Positions 35,157 to 42,303 of a DNA stretch of 44,668 nucleotides are shown in pieces. Position numbers and translations under genes: made by a program. Every line of letters starts with the position of its first letter. Within the stretch, counting starts at the first letter, position 1. The DNA lies in contig CAJTYW010000015.1 of assembly GCA_910583995.1 (NCBI GenBank), positions 1-44,668 of the forward strand, given 5' to 3'. The stretch comes from an uncultured Christensenella sp. GTDB taxonomy: Bacteria; Bacillota; Clostridia; Christensenellales; UBA3700. The notes beneath the pieces are model-generated. The model was not told the DNA's origin, searched no databases, and saw only the letters and a program-made list of their open reading frames with translations.

Positions 35157-35750
35157 TTATAAATTATCAGGCGTACCTATACCATTAATTTCTGCAACTT
35201 TTTTCATTTTAATAAGCCAAGCCATATTTTTTGCAAGATTTTTCATAATTTGTATGCCTTCTTCATCTTTCAAAACATCTTCGGCTGTTCTTCCTATCAT
35301 CATATTCCAATACTGTGAAGGAACTTGAATCATATTACTAATACCTATATACTTATTAAGTTGGTCATAAGCATTTGTAGCACCGCTTCGTCTTTGACAA
35401 ACGATACTAACAGCAGGCTTGTATTTCATTGATTGTCTGCCTACCATAAATAATCTATCCATAAATGAAGTAATTTGTCCTGTTGCACTTGCGTAATATA
35501 CAGGCGAGCCAAAAACAAATCCGTCACAACTTTTGCCCTTTTCCATAAATTCATTTACAATATCGTCAATAAAACATTTGCCTGTAGTTTTACAACTATT
35601 ACAAGCGATACAACCGCTTATAGCCTTATTTCCTACCCACATAATCTCATAGTCTATATCGTATTTTTTTAATTCTTCTCCAATTATTGTAAGTGCTGTA
35701 TAAGTAGAACCATTTTTGTGCGGACTACCATTTACCATTAAAACCTTCAT
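35157..35750 (-). CDS. NADPH-dependent FMN reductase / iron-sulfur flavoprotein
   Basis: The 197-residue flavodoxin-like protein has the FMN-phosphate loop NGSPHKNGSTY (7-17) and a compact cysteine motif CIACNSCKTTGKC (C47, C50, C53, C59), spaced CX2CX2CX5C, as in iron-sulfur flavoproteins of anaerobes. FGSPVYYASATGQ is the second flavin segment. Such proteins shuttle electrons or detoxify oxygen species or quinones; the substrate is unknown. It lies 81 bp downstream of a TetR gene on the same strand and is a likely target of that regulator. Confidence 0.88.
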   Translation of the reverse strand: MKVLMVNGSPHKNGSTYTALTIIGEELKKYDIDYEIMWVGNKAISGCIACNSCKTTGKCFIDDIVNEFMEKGKSCDGFVFGSPVYYASATGQITSFMDRLFMVGRQSMKYKPAVSIVCQRRSGATNAYDQLNKYIGISNMIQVPSQYWNMMIGRTAEDVLKDEEGIQIMKNLAKNMAWLIKMKKVAEINGIGTPDNL

Positions 35751-35831
35751 TATTTGCCTCCAAAATTATATATAGTAAATTGTATTCTTTTTATAATTAA
35801 AATAAAACCAATTAATTTATAAGTGCTTTTA

Positions 35832-36416
35832 TTAATAGCCGTTTATATCGTTATTTAAATAACAAGAAACATTGTTATTAATAATTTCAAATAAAATATT
35901 TGATTCCGCTTCAGTTGAAATTCCGTCAGGATTTTTAGCCCACTTTAAAACACTATTTATTATACCACCAATCAAAAAGTCAACTAAACACTCTTTTCTT
36001 TCCGCATCAAGCTTTGTTTCTGTATCAAGTGCAAAAATCAATTCTTCTTTCAATTTATCCTCTAACGGGTCAAAGATAATTTTTGCATAGTTAGAACTTG
36101 CCATTAAAGCGTAATACTTTTCATCAGCATTAACTCTTTGCACAATATTGTTAATAAAATTAAGCATACGCACACGAAAACCTACTCTTCTTTCCTTCAT
36201 AACGCTTTCATTAAAAAGAGAAAGTAAATCACATTTTATTTCGTCTAAAATATCTGAAATATCTTTGTAATGCAAATAAAAAGTTTTTCTGCTGACACTT
36301 GCAGCAACAGCAAGTTCACTAATAGTGATACTTGACATATCTTTTTCTTTAAGTAAAATCAAAAGTGCCTGTTTAATACTTTTTTTTGTTTTAATAGGTC
36401 TGCTATCTGTTCTCAT
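35832..36416 (-). CDS. TetR-family regulator
   Basis: The 194-residue protein has the TetR helix-turn-helix (ITISELAVAASVSRKTFYLHY, about 26-46) and a C-terminal helical domain with a predicted dimer and ligand site (LVDFLIGGIINSVLKWAKNP), like the AcrR/YcdC-type group with a TetR_C-like end. It precedes the iron-sulfur flavoprotein gene, so it probably controls both as one operon. The ligand is unknown. Confidence 0.9.
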   Translation of the reverse strand: MRTDSRPIKTKKSIKQALLILLKEKDMSSITISELAVAASVSRKTFYLHYKDISDILDEIKCDLLSLFNESVMKERRVGFRVRMLNFINNIVQRVNADEKYYALMASSNYAKIIFDPLEDKLKEELIFALDTETKLDAERKECLVDFLIGGIINSVLKWAKNPDGISTEAESNILFEIINNNVSCYLNNDINGY

Positions 36417-36453
36417 AAGTCACTCCATTATGTAATATCGTTAGTATTAATTT

Positions 36454-36482
36454 AGTATACCACATTTCGTGTAAAAATTCAA
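36454..36482 (-). promoter_or_regulatory. Promoter of the TetR-flavoprotein operon
   Basis: TTGAAT (36477-36482), 17 bp, TATACT (36454-36459), on the minus strand. A direct repeat of TTAGTAT overlaps and follows the -10 and may be the operator. Confidence 0.55.
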
Positions 36483-36566
36483 TATTTTTAAAGCAATTTT
36501 TTACATATTTTTTTATTATTTTGTTAAAATTCAACTGCTTTTTTAGCAAAATTTATGCGCATAAAA

Positions 36567-36591
36567 AAAATGGTACAAAATGTACCATTTT
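36567..36591 (-). terminator. Terminator of rpsF-ssb-rpsR
   Basis: AAAATGGTACA and TGTACCATTTT form an 11-bp stem with a 3-nt loop, followed by a T run on the minus strand, 14 nt after the rpsR stop. Confidence 0.9.
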
Positions 36592-36604
36592 TTATTAATT
36601 TAAA

Positions 36605-36850
36605 TTAGTCAGCTCTGTATGGAATTAATGCCATAACTCTAGCTCTTTTAACAGCTGTTGCTACCATTCTTTGATGTTTAGCACAAACGCCGCTCATTCT
36701 TCTAGGAAGGATTTTGCCTTTCTCTGTGATAAATTTCTTTAATTTAGCTACATCTTTATAATCTAATTCATCAACTTTCTCAACACAGAAAATACAAACC
36801 TTTTTTCTTGGCATTTTTTTAACAGGACGTTTTACATTCTTATCTTCCAT
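36605..36850 (-). CDS. rpsR: Ribosomal protein bS18, zinc-binding form
   Basis: The 81-residue bS18 has the core LPRRMSGVCAKHQRMVATAVKRAR that binds 16S rRNA next to bS6. It carries CIFC (C19, C22) and CAKH (C56, H59), the residues of the zinc-binding (C+) type, as opposed to the zinc-free paralogue. Order and spacing rpsF-ssb-rpsR are as in most Bacillota. Confidence 0.97.
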   Translation of the reverse strand: MEDKNVKRPVKKMPRKKVCIFCVEKVDELDYKDVAKLKKFITEKGKILPRRMSGVCAKHQRMVATAVKRARVMALIPYRAD

Positions 36851-36889
36851 TGTTAATCTCCTTAAAAAAATATTAATTAATAAACCTTA

Positions 36890-37279
36890 TTAAAATGGCA
36901 TATCGTCATCTTCAACTTCGTCAAGTTCAGACACTTTTGTTTCAGGTTTATTGCTTGGAGCTTGTCCCCCTTCATTTCTTGCTGATAAAAATTCAACTTC
37001 GTCTGCTACCAAATCGATTGCAGTGCGTTTGATACCATCTTTATCATCATATCTTCTGATTTGAAGTGAACCACATACTCCTACTTGGCTTCCTTTTGCT
37101 AAAAATTTATTGCAGTTTACAGCAGCATCTCTCCAAACAGTAACAGGGAAAAAATCTGTTTCTTCTCTATTAAATCTGCGATTTACAGCAACTGTAAAAG
37201 AACAAACTTGCACACCGCTTCCTGTACTTCTTAGTTCAGGGTCAGCAGTCAATCTGCCAATAATTTGAATCTTGTTCAT
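36890..37279 (-). CDS. ssb: Single-stranded DNA-binding protein
   Basis: The 129-residue SSB has an N-terminal OB fold (MNKIQIIGRLTADPELRSTGSG, later FFPVTVWRDAA) and a short linker ending in the acidic tip DEVEDDDMPF that recruits partner proteins. The linker is short compared with Bacillus SSB (about 170 residues). It lies between rpsF and rpsR in the usual order. Confidence 0.97.
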   Translation of the reverse strand: MNKIQIIGRLTADPELRSTGSGVQVCSFTVAVNRRFNREETDFFPVTVWRDAAVNCNKFLAKGSQVGVCGSLQIRRYDDKDGIKRTAIDLVADEVEFLSARNEGGQAPSNKPETKVSELDEVEDDDMPF

Positions 37280-37300
37280 AATTTACTCCTTTAAATAGGC

Positions 37301-37585
37301 TTACTTTTTAATAATCATACATCTTTTAGCATTGTCCATAATTTGAACTTGTCTGTTTAGCAATGCTGGAACGCTTTCGTTTGCTTCAAAGTTCATTAGC
37401 ACATAATAGCCTTCAGTTGAATAATCACTTAGGGTATAAGCAAATTTCTTTGTACCCCACTTATCAATATTTTCAACTGTGCCACCATTGCTAGTTACAA
37501 TGCTTTCCAATTTATCGATAACGGCTTGTTTATCTTCGTCACTTGCGTTGTTATTGATAATGTAAAGAATTTCGTATTTAGACAT
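37301..37585 (-). CDS. rpsF: Ribosomal protein bS6
   Basis: I start at ATGTCTAAATAC behind AGGAGGTGCTAT, giving 94 residues; a longer frame begins in the leader. The ferredoxin-like fold sequence KYEILYIINNNASDEDKQ, WGTKKFAYTL and YYVLMNFEANES fit bS6, which pairs with bS18 on the 30S platform. First gene of the operon. Confidence 0.96.
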   Translation of the reverse strand: MSKYEILYIINNNASDEDKQAVIDKLESIVTSNGGTVENIDKWGTKKFAYTLSDYSTEGYYVLMNFEANESVPALLNRQVQIMDNAKRCMIIKK

Positions 37586-37681
37586 ATAGCACCTCCTTAT
37601 GGTCTTTGACTCTTTTGAAAGAGTAAGGATTGAGTTAAACTCAAACAAATGTATTATATCAAAATAAAAATTTTTTGTAAA
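37586..37681 (-). promoter_or_regulatory. rpsF promoter and structured leader
   Basis: TTTACA (37676-37681), 17 bp, TATAAT (37653-37658), on the minus strand. The leader of about 60 nt holds two small hairpins, TTGAG-TTTAA-CTCAA and ACTCTTT-CA-AAAGAGT. S6:S18-binding leaders occur upstream of rpsF in bacteria, but I cannot confirm that motif here, so autoregulation is only possible. Confidence 0.6.
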
Positions 37682-37695
37682 GCAAAAACACCAAA

Positions 37696-38103
37696 TTAAT
37701 CAAAATTTATATCTATATCATTTCTATATCCGTTTACAATAACGGTAGCTATAAGTCTATTTTCGCCGTCAGTTACAGAAATATTGTAGTTGCAAGTATG
37801 TTTTGTGCTACTAATCAAGTTTGCTGTAGCTAGCAAAGTTCTATCTTTAGCAGGTCTAAAATAAGTCACTTGAGCGTCTAATGTAACAGAAAGTTTACCC
37901 CCTAAATTGCTTGCTATTGCAAATGTATAATCTGCAAGAGAGTAAATAGTGCCACCGTGAACGCCGCCTTTTGCATTAAGAAAATTATCGCTTACTACCA
38001 TTTTGCAAACTGTTTTTTCAAAGCTTGCTTGCACAATCTCAATTCCCATTGTTTGAGCTAAAGTATCATTTTTAAAAAACTCTTTTAACTTGTCCATATC
38101 CAT
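37696..38103 (-). CDS. PaaI-like hotdog-fold thioesterase
   Basis: The 135-residue protein has the hotdog fold with LNAKGGVHGGTIYSLADYTF, matching the PaaI active-site region (GGVHGG and an acidic residue, D, on the central helix), and VTYFRPAKDRTL near the end. Family members hydrolyse acyl-CoA or aryl-CoA thioesters, sometimes acyl-ACP. It lies 23 bp after the degenerate dehydrogenase-like gene and is probably co-transcribed with it. The substrate is unknown. Confidence 0.85.
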   Translation of the reverse strand: MDMDKLKEFFKNDTLAQTMGIEIVQASFEKTVCKMVVSDNFLNAKGGVHGGTIYSLADYTFAIASNLGGKLSVTLDAQVTYFRPAKDRTLLATANLISSTKHTCNYNISVTDGENRLIATVIVNGYRNDIDINFD

Positions 38104-38126
38104 AATATCACCTTAAATAAACCTTA

Positions 38127-39257
38127 TTAATAATTACTATATACCATATCTTTAAGTTTGGATAGTTTTTCACTTTGTCCGTAAAAACCTTCCAACTCTT
38201 CAAATATATCTTCTATTTGAGCGGAATTTAAACCTATTTCGTTAAGTTGTTTAGGTATATCTTTATCCGCAAAATAGCTGTCTAATCTTTTTTGTATTTC
38301 GTTATAAAAATTATCTTTCCACAATTTTTCGTCACCGCAATAGCTTTCAATGCCGTAAACGCTACCCATTAACTCAATATCACTTACAATTAACATATCT
38401 ACAATATTTTTTACACTATTTTTAATTGCAAGTAATAAAATTAAGGAATACACTTCAAATGTGTAACTTTTTGCAGTAAGTATAAATTCATTCAAAAGAT
38501 TATTATTTAAATTTATAAAATCTAAGCCAGCATACATTTCCGCCACTATTAAATTGCTTGAATCAATATCGTATTTAGTTACAATTTCTATTGCTTTCAA
38601 ACTTGCAAGTTTTTTTTGCTCGTCTGTTTCATTTGTTATTGTGACAAGTGCCATAATAAGACTTGCAAGCCCTATTCCAAGTTTATTTATACTGCTCAAT
38701 TTATCCATTGCCTTATCGTCACAGATAACCGCACAAGGTATTGTCACTTGTTTATTAAATCTATAAAAAACATTGTTAGCAATGTCTTTTATTTCAAAAT
38801 AACCACTCAAAATCTGTTGATGATTTAAGGCCCCCACACAAACGCTTATAATCTCAATATTTTTTTGTGCAGTTTCGTTATCAATTAATTCAGTATCGTT
38901 TTGTCCTTGACTCAACACTTCAAACTTGTCCACTTTTTTAGCAAGCATATATTTAACAGCTTTTGCTATGTTTAATGCGACTTCACTGCCTACACAAACT
39001 ATAAGGTCAGTCTGTGCTTGTTTTACCATTTCAAAGCATTTATTAACTGACGATATTTCGGCATATTCGCTTGCTTTAAGTTGAAAGTAAGTAACTTTTA
39101 TATCTTTACCCAAAGCTTTTTTAACCATACTTTTTGCACCGCTTATATCACCTTGCAAATCGGCAATCAAAAACACGCTTTTTAAATCTTTAAAATAACT
39201 TTCAAAACTCAACTTTTTAATGCTATCTTTTCCTACTATAATTTTACTATTAATCAT
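38127..39257 (-). CDS. Degenerate iron-alcohol-dehydrogenase-like protein
   Basis: The 376-residue protein reads like a distant relative of iron-containing alcohol dehydrogenases or DHQ-synthase-like proteins, with IIVGKDSIKKL at the start and a predicted Rossmann half, then an all-helical half. The GGGS-x-x-D cofactor motif is replaced by CVGSEVALNIAKA (88-100), and the segment that should carry the metal Asp and His reads NKLGIGLASLIMALV, with serine and alanine at those places. Metal binding and catalysis are therefore unlikely. The match is weak and could be another fold. Just upstream is an acyl-carrier-protein remnant overlapping its ATG, and a thioesterase gene follows. Confidence 0.6.
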   Translation of the reverse strand: MINSKIIVGKDSIKKLSFESYFKDLKSVFLIADLQGDISGAKSMVKKALGKDIKVTYFQLKASEYAEISSVNKCFEMVKQAQTDLIVCVGSEVALNIAKAVKYMLAKKVDKFEVLSQGQNDTELIDNETAQKNIEIISVCVGALNHQQILSGYFEIKDIANNVFYRFNKQVTIPCAVICDDKAMDKLSSINKLGIGLASLIMALVTITNETDEQKKLASLKAIEIVTKYDIDSSNLIVAEMYAGLDFINLNNNLLNEFILTAKSYTFEVYSLILLLAIKNSVKNIVDMLIVSDIELMGSVYGIESYCGDEKLWKDNFYNEIQKRLDSYFADKDIPKQLNEIGLNSAQIEDIFEELEGFYGQSEKLSKLKDMVYSNY

Positions 39258-39403
39258 AAAACATTCTCCTGCACCATATCCAAGATGCTGACTATATCAT
39301 TATACCCCAAAAATCTTCGTTTTGTCAATATTGCACGATTGGATAATGATAATTTTGCAATCTCCGCACACTTTAAACTATCAAGTCCTAACTCCTTAAA
39401 ATT
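39254..39403 (-). pseudogene. Acyl-carrier-protein remnant (C-terminal part)
   Basis: The minus strand reads 49 codons after an in-frame TGA. NFKELGLDSLKCAEI matches the phosphopantetheine attachment site of acyl carrier proteins, with the serine in the canonical DSL motif. The end, YNDIVSILDMVQEN, resembles the last ACP helix. The frame ends in TGA overlapping the next ATG (ATGA), as in coupled genes. There is no start codon before the DSL motif and no N-terminal half in any frame just upstream, so it looks truncated. A TTGACA-TATAAT promoter now lies inside it. A chance match cannot be ruled out for so short a stretch. Confidence 0.5.
39299..39328 (-). promoter_or_regulatory. Promoter of the dehydrogenase-like gene
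   Basis: TTGACA (39323-39328), 18 bp, TATAAT (39299-39304), on the minus strand, inside the acyl-carrier-protein remnant and about 40 nt before the start codon. GCAGGAGAATGTTTT precedes the ATG. Confidence 0.7.
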
Positions 39404-39643
39404 TCAAATACCCACGATTTTTGCGCAGTTTTTTCAATTTATATATTAATATTTTAATTCAAAACAAATATTACTAATTATTTGTTAGCAAAATAATTTT
39501 GAGCATTTTATTGCTTTATTATGTCTAGCACATTGTATACATATTCAATTTATATCCGCTAAAATAAATAATAAGGTTTTAGTTACCGCTAATGCAATAA
39601 CTACACCTTATTATATTTCCCATATTTTTAGTATACTACAAAC
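39404..39643 (-). other. Noncoding stretch with a terminator hairpin
   Basis: This gap holds no plausible gene. The hairpin with outer arms 39605-39613 and 39569-39577 and inner arms TAACTA/TAGTTA is followed by TTTATTTTAG on the minus strand, a likely terminator of the P-loop gene. One copy of CGATTTTTG is at 39415-39423. Confidence 0.55.
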
Positions 39644-40675
39644 TTAGGTTAAGTCAATATTTTTATCAAATAATTTGTCTAAATATATTTGTTTTTCTCT
39701 TTCCAAAGCTGCAAAATCCATAGCAGGCAAATACGCCTTTTCAATTTCAGTATGTGCAACTCTTGAACGCATATAGTAATCACCTGCTCTTTTTAAATTG
39801 TAATTTATGCAATGCCTATGCTCAAGTAAAAGCGGAATATCACTTTGCACTCTACTCATATTAAAGCAAATATCAGTATCAAAGCCTTCCCCATTATCAC
39901 TACACATTAAAAACACATTTTTAAGCCCGATTGCAAACAATTTTTTAGGATTTAGCAAAGTATAGTAGCTTTCATATCTAACCTTTTTCTTATCAAGTCT
40001 TGATGCTATATACTCAAGCAAGGAATATTTTGCAAAACTACTCCTACCGCTTATATAAACTATCTGCCTACCTTGAACATACTCTCCCGCAATGTTATGA
40101 TAGCCATCGCCTGCAATATAATCCACAAATGCTTTAATTTTACTATCACTGCAAGTTAAATCTAAGCTTTCAAAAGCTTTTTTACACAAATTATTAAAAG
40201 CGTCATCGTCAAAATAAGCATTATATAAATTATCTATATTTTCATATTGTTTTTTTACGCAGTGCAATTCATTGTACATACACTTGTATGCCTGTTTTTT
40301 TGTATCAAGCAATTCACGCAAAATACCTGTTTTAGGCGCAAGCACATCAGGATTTAAATGCTTACCTATATCAAAAATATCCCCTGTTATACCATACAAT
40401 TCTGGCTCAAACACGTGCGGGCTTGTAGCATCTAACATAACAAGATTAAGTCCTAAAACTTTTACGGCGTCCAAACTATTTATATCACTGCTGCAAGGCA
40501 CTTTTATCGTTTCATAACCTAAATCTTCAGCCCGCTTTGCAAACTCTCTTATAAAAGTGCTTTTACCAACACCGCTACCGCCTTTTAAATATGTAGTGCG
40601 ACTGCCTTTGATAAAATCACCGAATAAATTAACAAAACCATCTGCCGTATTACCGGCAACAAGTAATCTTTCCAT
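39644..40675 (-). CDS. Two-half P-loop NTPase of unknown function, probable sporulation gene
   Basis: I start at ATGGAAAGATTA behind GTGGAGGATAAAAAT, giving 343 residues. The N-terminal half has an intact Walker A, GGSGVGKST (32-40). The second half begins with a decayed one, GRSSFAKYS (210-218), so it looks like a duplicated P-loop domain in which only the first copy binds nucleotide. It resembles uncharacterised two-P-loop ATPases of Bacillus and Clostridium (I recall the PRK06851 group). It is divergent from dpaA-dpaB, and both genes have SigK-like promoters in the same gap, which suggests mother-cell expression late in sporulation. The function is unknown. Confidence 0.7.
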   Translation of the reverse strand: MERLLVAGNTADGFVNLFGDFIKGSRTTYLKGGSGVGKSTFIREFAKRAEDLGYETIKVPCSSDINSLDAVKVLGLNLVMLDATSPHVFEPELYGITGDIFDIGKHLNPDVLAPKTGILRELLDTKKQAYKCMYNELHCVKKQYENIDNLYNAYFDDDAFNNLCKKAFESLDLTCSDSKIKAFVDYIAGDGYHNIAGEYVQGRQIVYISGRSSFAKYSLLEYIASRLDKKKVRYESYYTLLNPKKLFAIGLKNVFLMCSDNGEGFDTDICFNMSRVQSDIPLLLEHRHCINYNLKRAGDYYMRSRVAHTEIEKAYLPAMDFAALEREKQIYLDKLFDKNIDLT

Positions 40676-40692
40676 ATTTTTATCCTCCACTA

Positions 40693-40737
40693 CACTATAT
40701 GAATTTGACACAACAATTGTACATTATTCATAGTATG
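40693..40737. promoter_or_regulatory. Divergent SigK-like promoters
   Basis: Plus strand, for dpaA: AC (40710-40711), 17 bp, CATAGTATG (40729-40737). Minus strand, for the P-loop gene: AC (complement of 40719-40720), 17 bp, CATATAGTG (complement of 40693-40701). Both fit the mother-cell SigK pattern AC-N16/17-CATAnnnTA except for a final G. No SigA-type pair is seen. The two share a centre at ACAATTGT. Confidence 0.6.
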
Positions 40738-40762
40738 TAACAAATGGAAATAGGAGAATATT

Positions 40763-41521
40763 ATGAAAACGCCAACTTTTGTAATTGATACTAGTGATAC
40801 AAGAATGTTTTATACTTATCGGTATTTGCAAAATAAAAAATACAAAGTTTGCTCAATTGCAAACAATACCGAAACAGGAGCGGCATACTATTGCTATGGT
40901 CCGCAAAAGAGATTTACAAATGACGAACTTATGAATATTCCCGATAGAAGCGATTTGTTTTGTGGCAGTCTAAACGATATGCAAAAAAAGATTTTAGAAA
41001 TAAAAAATATAACTCACCACAACCTTTTATCCGATGAAATTTTTGCAATGGACAATGCACTTTTAACTGCAGAAGGAGCCTTAATGCTTATTATCCGTGG
41101 CACAAATGTATCGATTTTCGGTGAGAAAATTGCAATTTTAGGTTATGGCAGGGTCGGAAAAGCAATGGCAACTTTATTAAAAGGTCTTGATGTTGATTTT
41201 AGCATTTTTTCAAACGATTACACAGAACAATCTATGGCAAGACTGCTTGGAAAAAAGATTTACGATTTAGATAGCGAGTTTAATGACTATGATGTTATCA
41301 TCAACACTATCCCTGCAAAAATATTGCCACTATCAAAACTCAAAGGTGCTAAAAAATCTTGTTACATACTTGATTTAGCATCTTACTCAGGTGTCGAAAT
41401 GTGCGATATAAATTCCTTAGGACTTGCCTATGACAATGCACTTGGAATCCCTGGCAAATACTCCCCAAAAACTGCGGGAGAAATACTTGCCCAATCAATT
41501 TTAAGAAATTTGGAGGTGTAA
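40763..41521 (+). CDS. dpaA: Dipicolinate synthase subunit A
   Basis: The 252-residue protein has the DpaA fold, with a Rossmann motif IAILGYGRVGKAMATLL (123-139). With DpaB it makes dipicolinic acid from dihydrodipicolinate in the mother cell; calcium dipicolinate gives spores their heat resistance. It is shorter than Bacillus subtilis SpoVFA (about 300), mainly at the N-terminus. AATAGGAGAATATT precedes the ATG. Together with dpaB it shows that this organism probably forms endospores. Confidence 0.92.
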   Translation: MKTPTFVIDTSDTRMFYTYRYLQNKKYKVCSIANNTETGAAYYCYGPQKRFTNDELMNIPDRSDLFCGSLNDMQKKILEIKNITHHNLLSDEIFAMDNALLTAEGALMLIIRGTNVSIFGEKIAILGYGRVGKAMATLLKGLDVDFSIFSNDYTEQSMARLLGKKIYDLDSEFNDYDVIINTIPAKILPLSKLKGAKKSCYILDLASYSGVEMCDINSLGLAYDNALGIPGKYSPKTAGEILAQSILRNLEV

Positions 41522-41522
41522 A

Positions 41523-42086
41523 ATGCTAATAGGTTTTTGCTTTTGCGGGTCTTTTTGCACCCTATCAAAAAGCTTGGTTGTTTTGCAAGATTTAGTAAAT
41601 AAAGGTCATCAAATTATCCCAATATTCAGCTATAATGTACGCGATTTAGATACAAGATTTTGGGCTGCCAAAGAGTTTAGACAAAAGGTAGAAGAAATTA
41701 CAGGCGAAAAAGTCGTTGACTCAATTGTCGGTGCAGAACCATTAGGTCCTGTTGTAAAATGCGATATTATGTGTGTATGCCCCTGCACTTCCAATACTCT
41801 TTCAAAACTAAGATATGGTATTACCGACACACCTGTTACTATGGCAGTAAAAGCACATTTAAGAATTGAACGCCCTGTAGTTATTGCTCTTTGCTCAAAC
41901 GATGCTTTGGGTGCAAGTGCGGAAGTTATCGGTGAAATGCGAAATAGAAAGCACTTTTACTTTGCACCGCTATATCAAGATGACACTGTAAGAAAGCCCC
42001 GCTCTCTAGTCACAAATATGGATTATGTAGTGGAAACAATCGAATGTGCCGCAAAAGGTATCCAATTTCAACCAATGCACTTTTAA
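41523..42086 (+). CDS. dpaB: Dipicolinate synthase subunit B
   Basis: The 187-residue flavoprotein-like subunit (MLIGFCFCGSFCTLSKSL, later CDIMCVCPCTSNTLSKL and ALCSNDALGASAEVIGEM) matches SpoVFB. It starts 1 nt after the dpaA stop and forms the active synthase with DpaA. The normal length is about 200. Confidence 0.94.
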   Translation: MLIGFCFCGSFCTLSKSLVVLQDLVNKGHQIIPIFSYNVRDLDTRFWAAKEFRQKVEEITGEKVVDSIVGAEPLGPVVKCDIMCVCPCTSNTLSKLRYGITDTPVTMAVKAHLRIERPVVIALCSNDALGASAEVIGEMRNRKHFYFAPLYQDDTVRKPRSLVTNMDYVVETIECAAKGIQFQPMHF

Positions 42087-42121
42087 TGCTTAATCTTCGT
42101 CTAAAAAACAAATAGTAAAAA

Positions 42122-42157
42122 ATATGATAAATTGCTGCATTACGCAATTTATCATAT
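42122..42157. terminator. Hairpin after dpaB
   Basis: ATATGATAAATTGC and its exact complement form a 14-bp stem with an 8-nt loop, between the convergent dpaB and surface-protein genes. T runs on either side are moderate, so it may be a bidirectional terminator. Confidence 0.6.
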
Positions 42158-42213
42158 AGATTTAATTTTAAATTAAGCTTTATTAATTGATAACGTAAAC
42201 TCAAATTAATTTT

Positions 42214-42243
42214 AACCACTTAACTAATGTTAAGAGGTTTTTA
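42214..42243 (+). terminator. Second hairpin after dpaB
   Basis: AACC-A-CTTAAC and GTTAAG-A-GGTT form a 10-bp stem with one A-A mismatch and a TAAT loop, followed by TTTTTAGC on the plus strand. Confidence 0.5.
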
Positions 42244-42270
42244 GCAATTTAAGACCTAAAAACTACTTAA

Positions 42271-42298
42271 AATAAAAGGCGGAATAATTCCACCTTTA
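42271..42298 (-). terminator. Terminator of the right-hand surface-protein gene
   Basis: On the minus strand AAAGGTGGAA and TTCCGCCTTT form a stem with one G-U pair and a short loop, followed by TATTTTAAG. It is a few bases after the stop codon. Confidence 0.75.
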
Positions 42299-42303
42299 AA
42301 TTT

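Noticed and set aside
37586..37650. Confirmed S6:S18-binding autoregulatory leader
   Set aside because: Two small hairpins are present, but I could not find the specific protein-binding element, so only a structured leader is reported.
38127..39257. Functional glycerol or alcohol dehydrogenase
   Set aside because: Cofactor and metal-binding residues are not kept, so an active enzyme of this family is not supported.
42010..42219. 69-codon frame on the minus strand after dpaB
   Set aside because: It is made of hairpin sequence and antisense dpaB and has no ribosome binding site or family resemblance.
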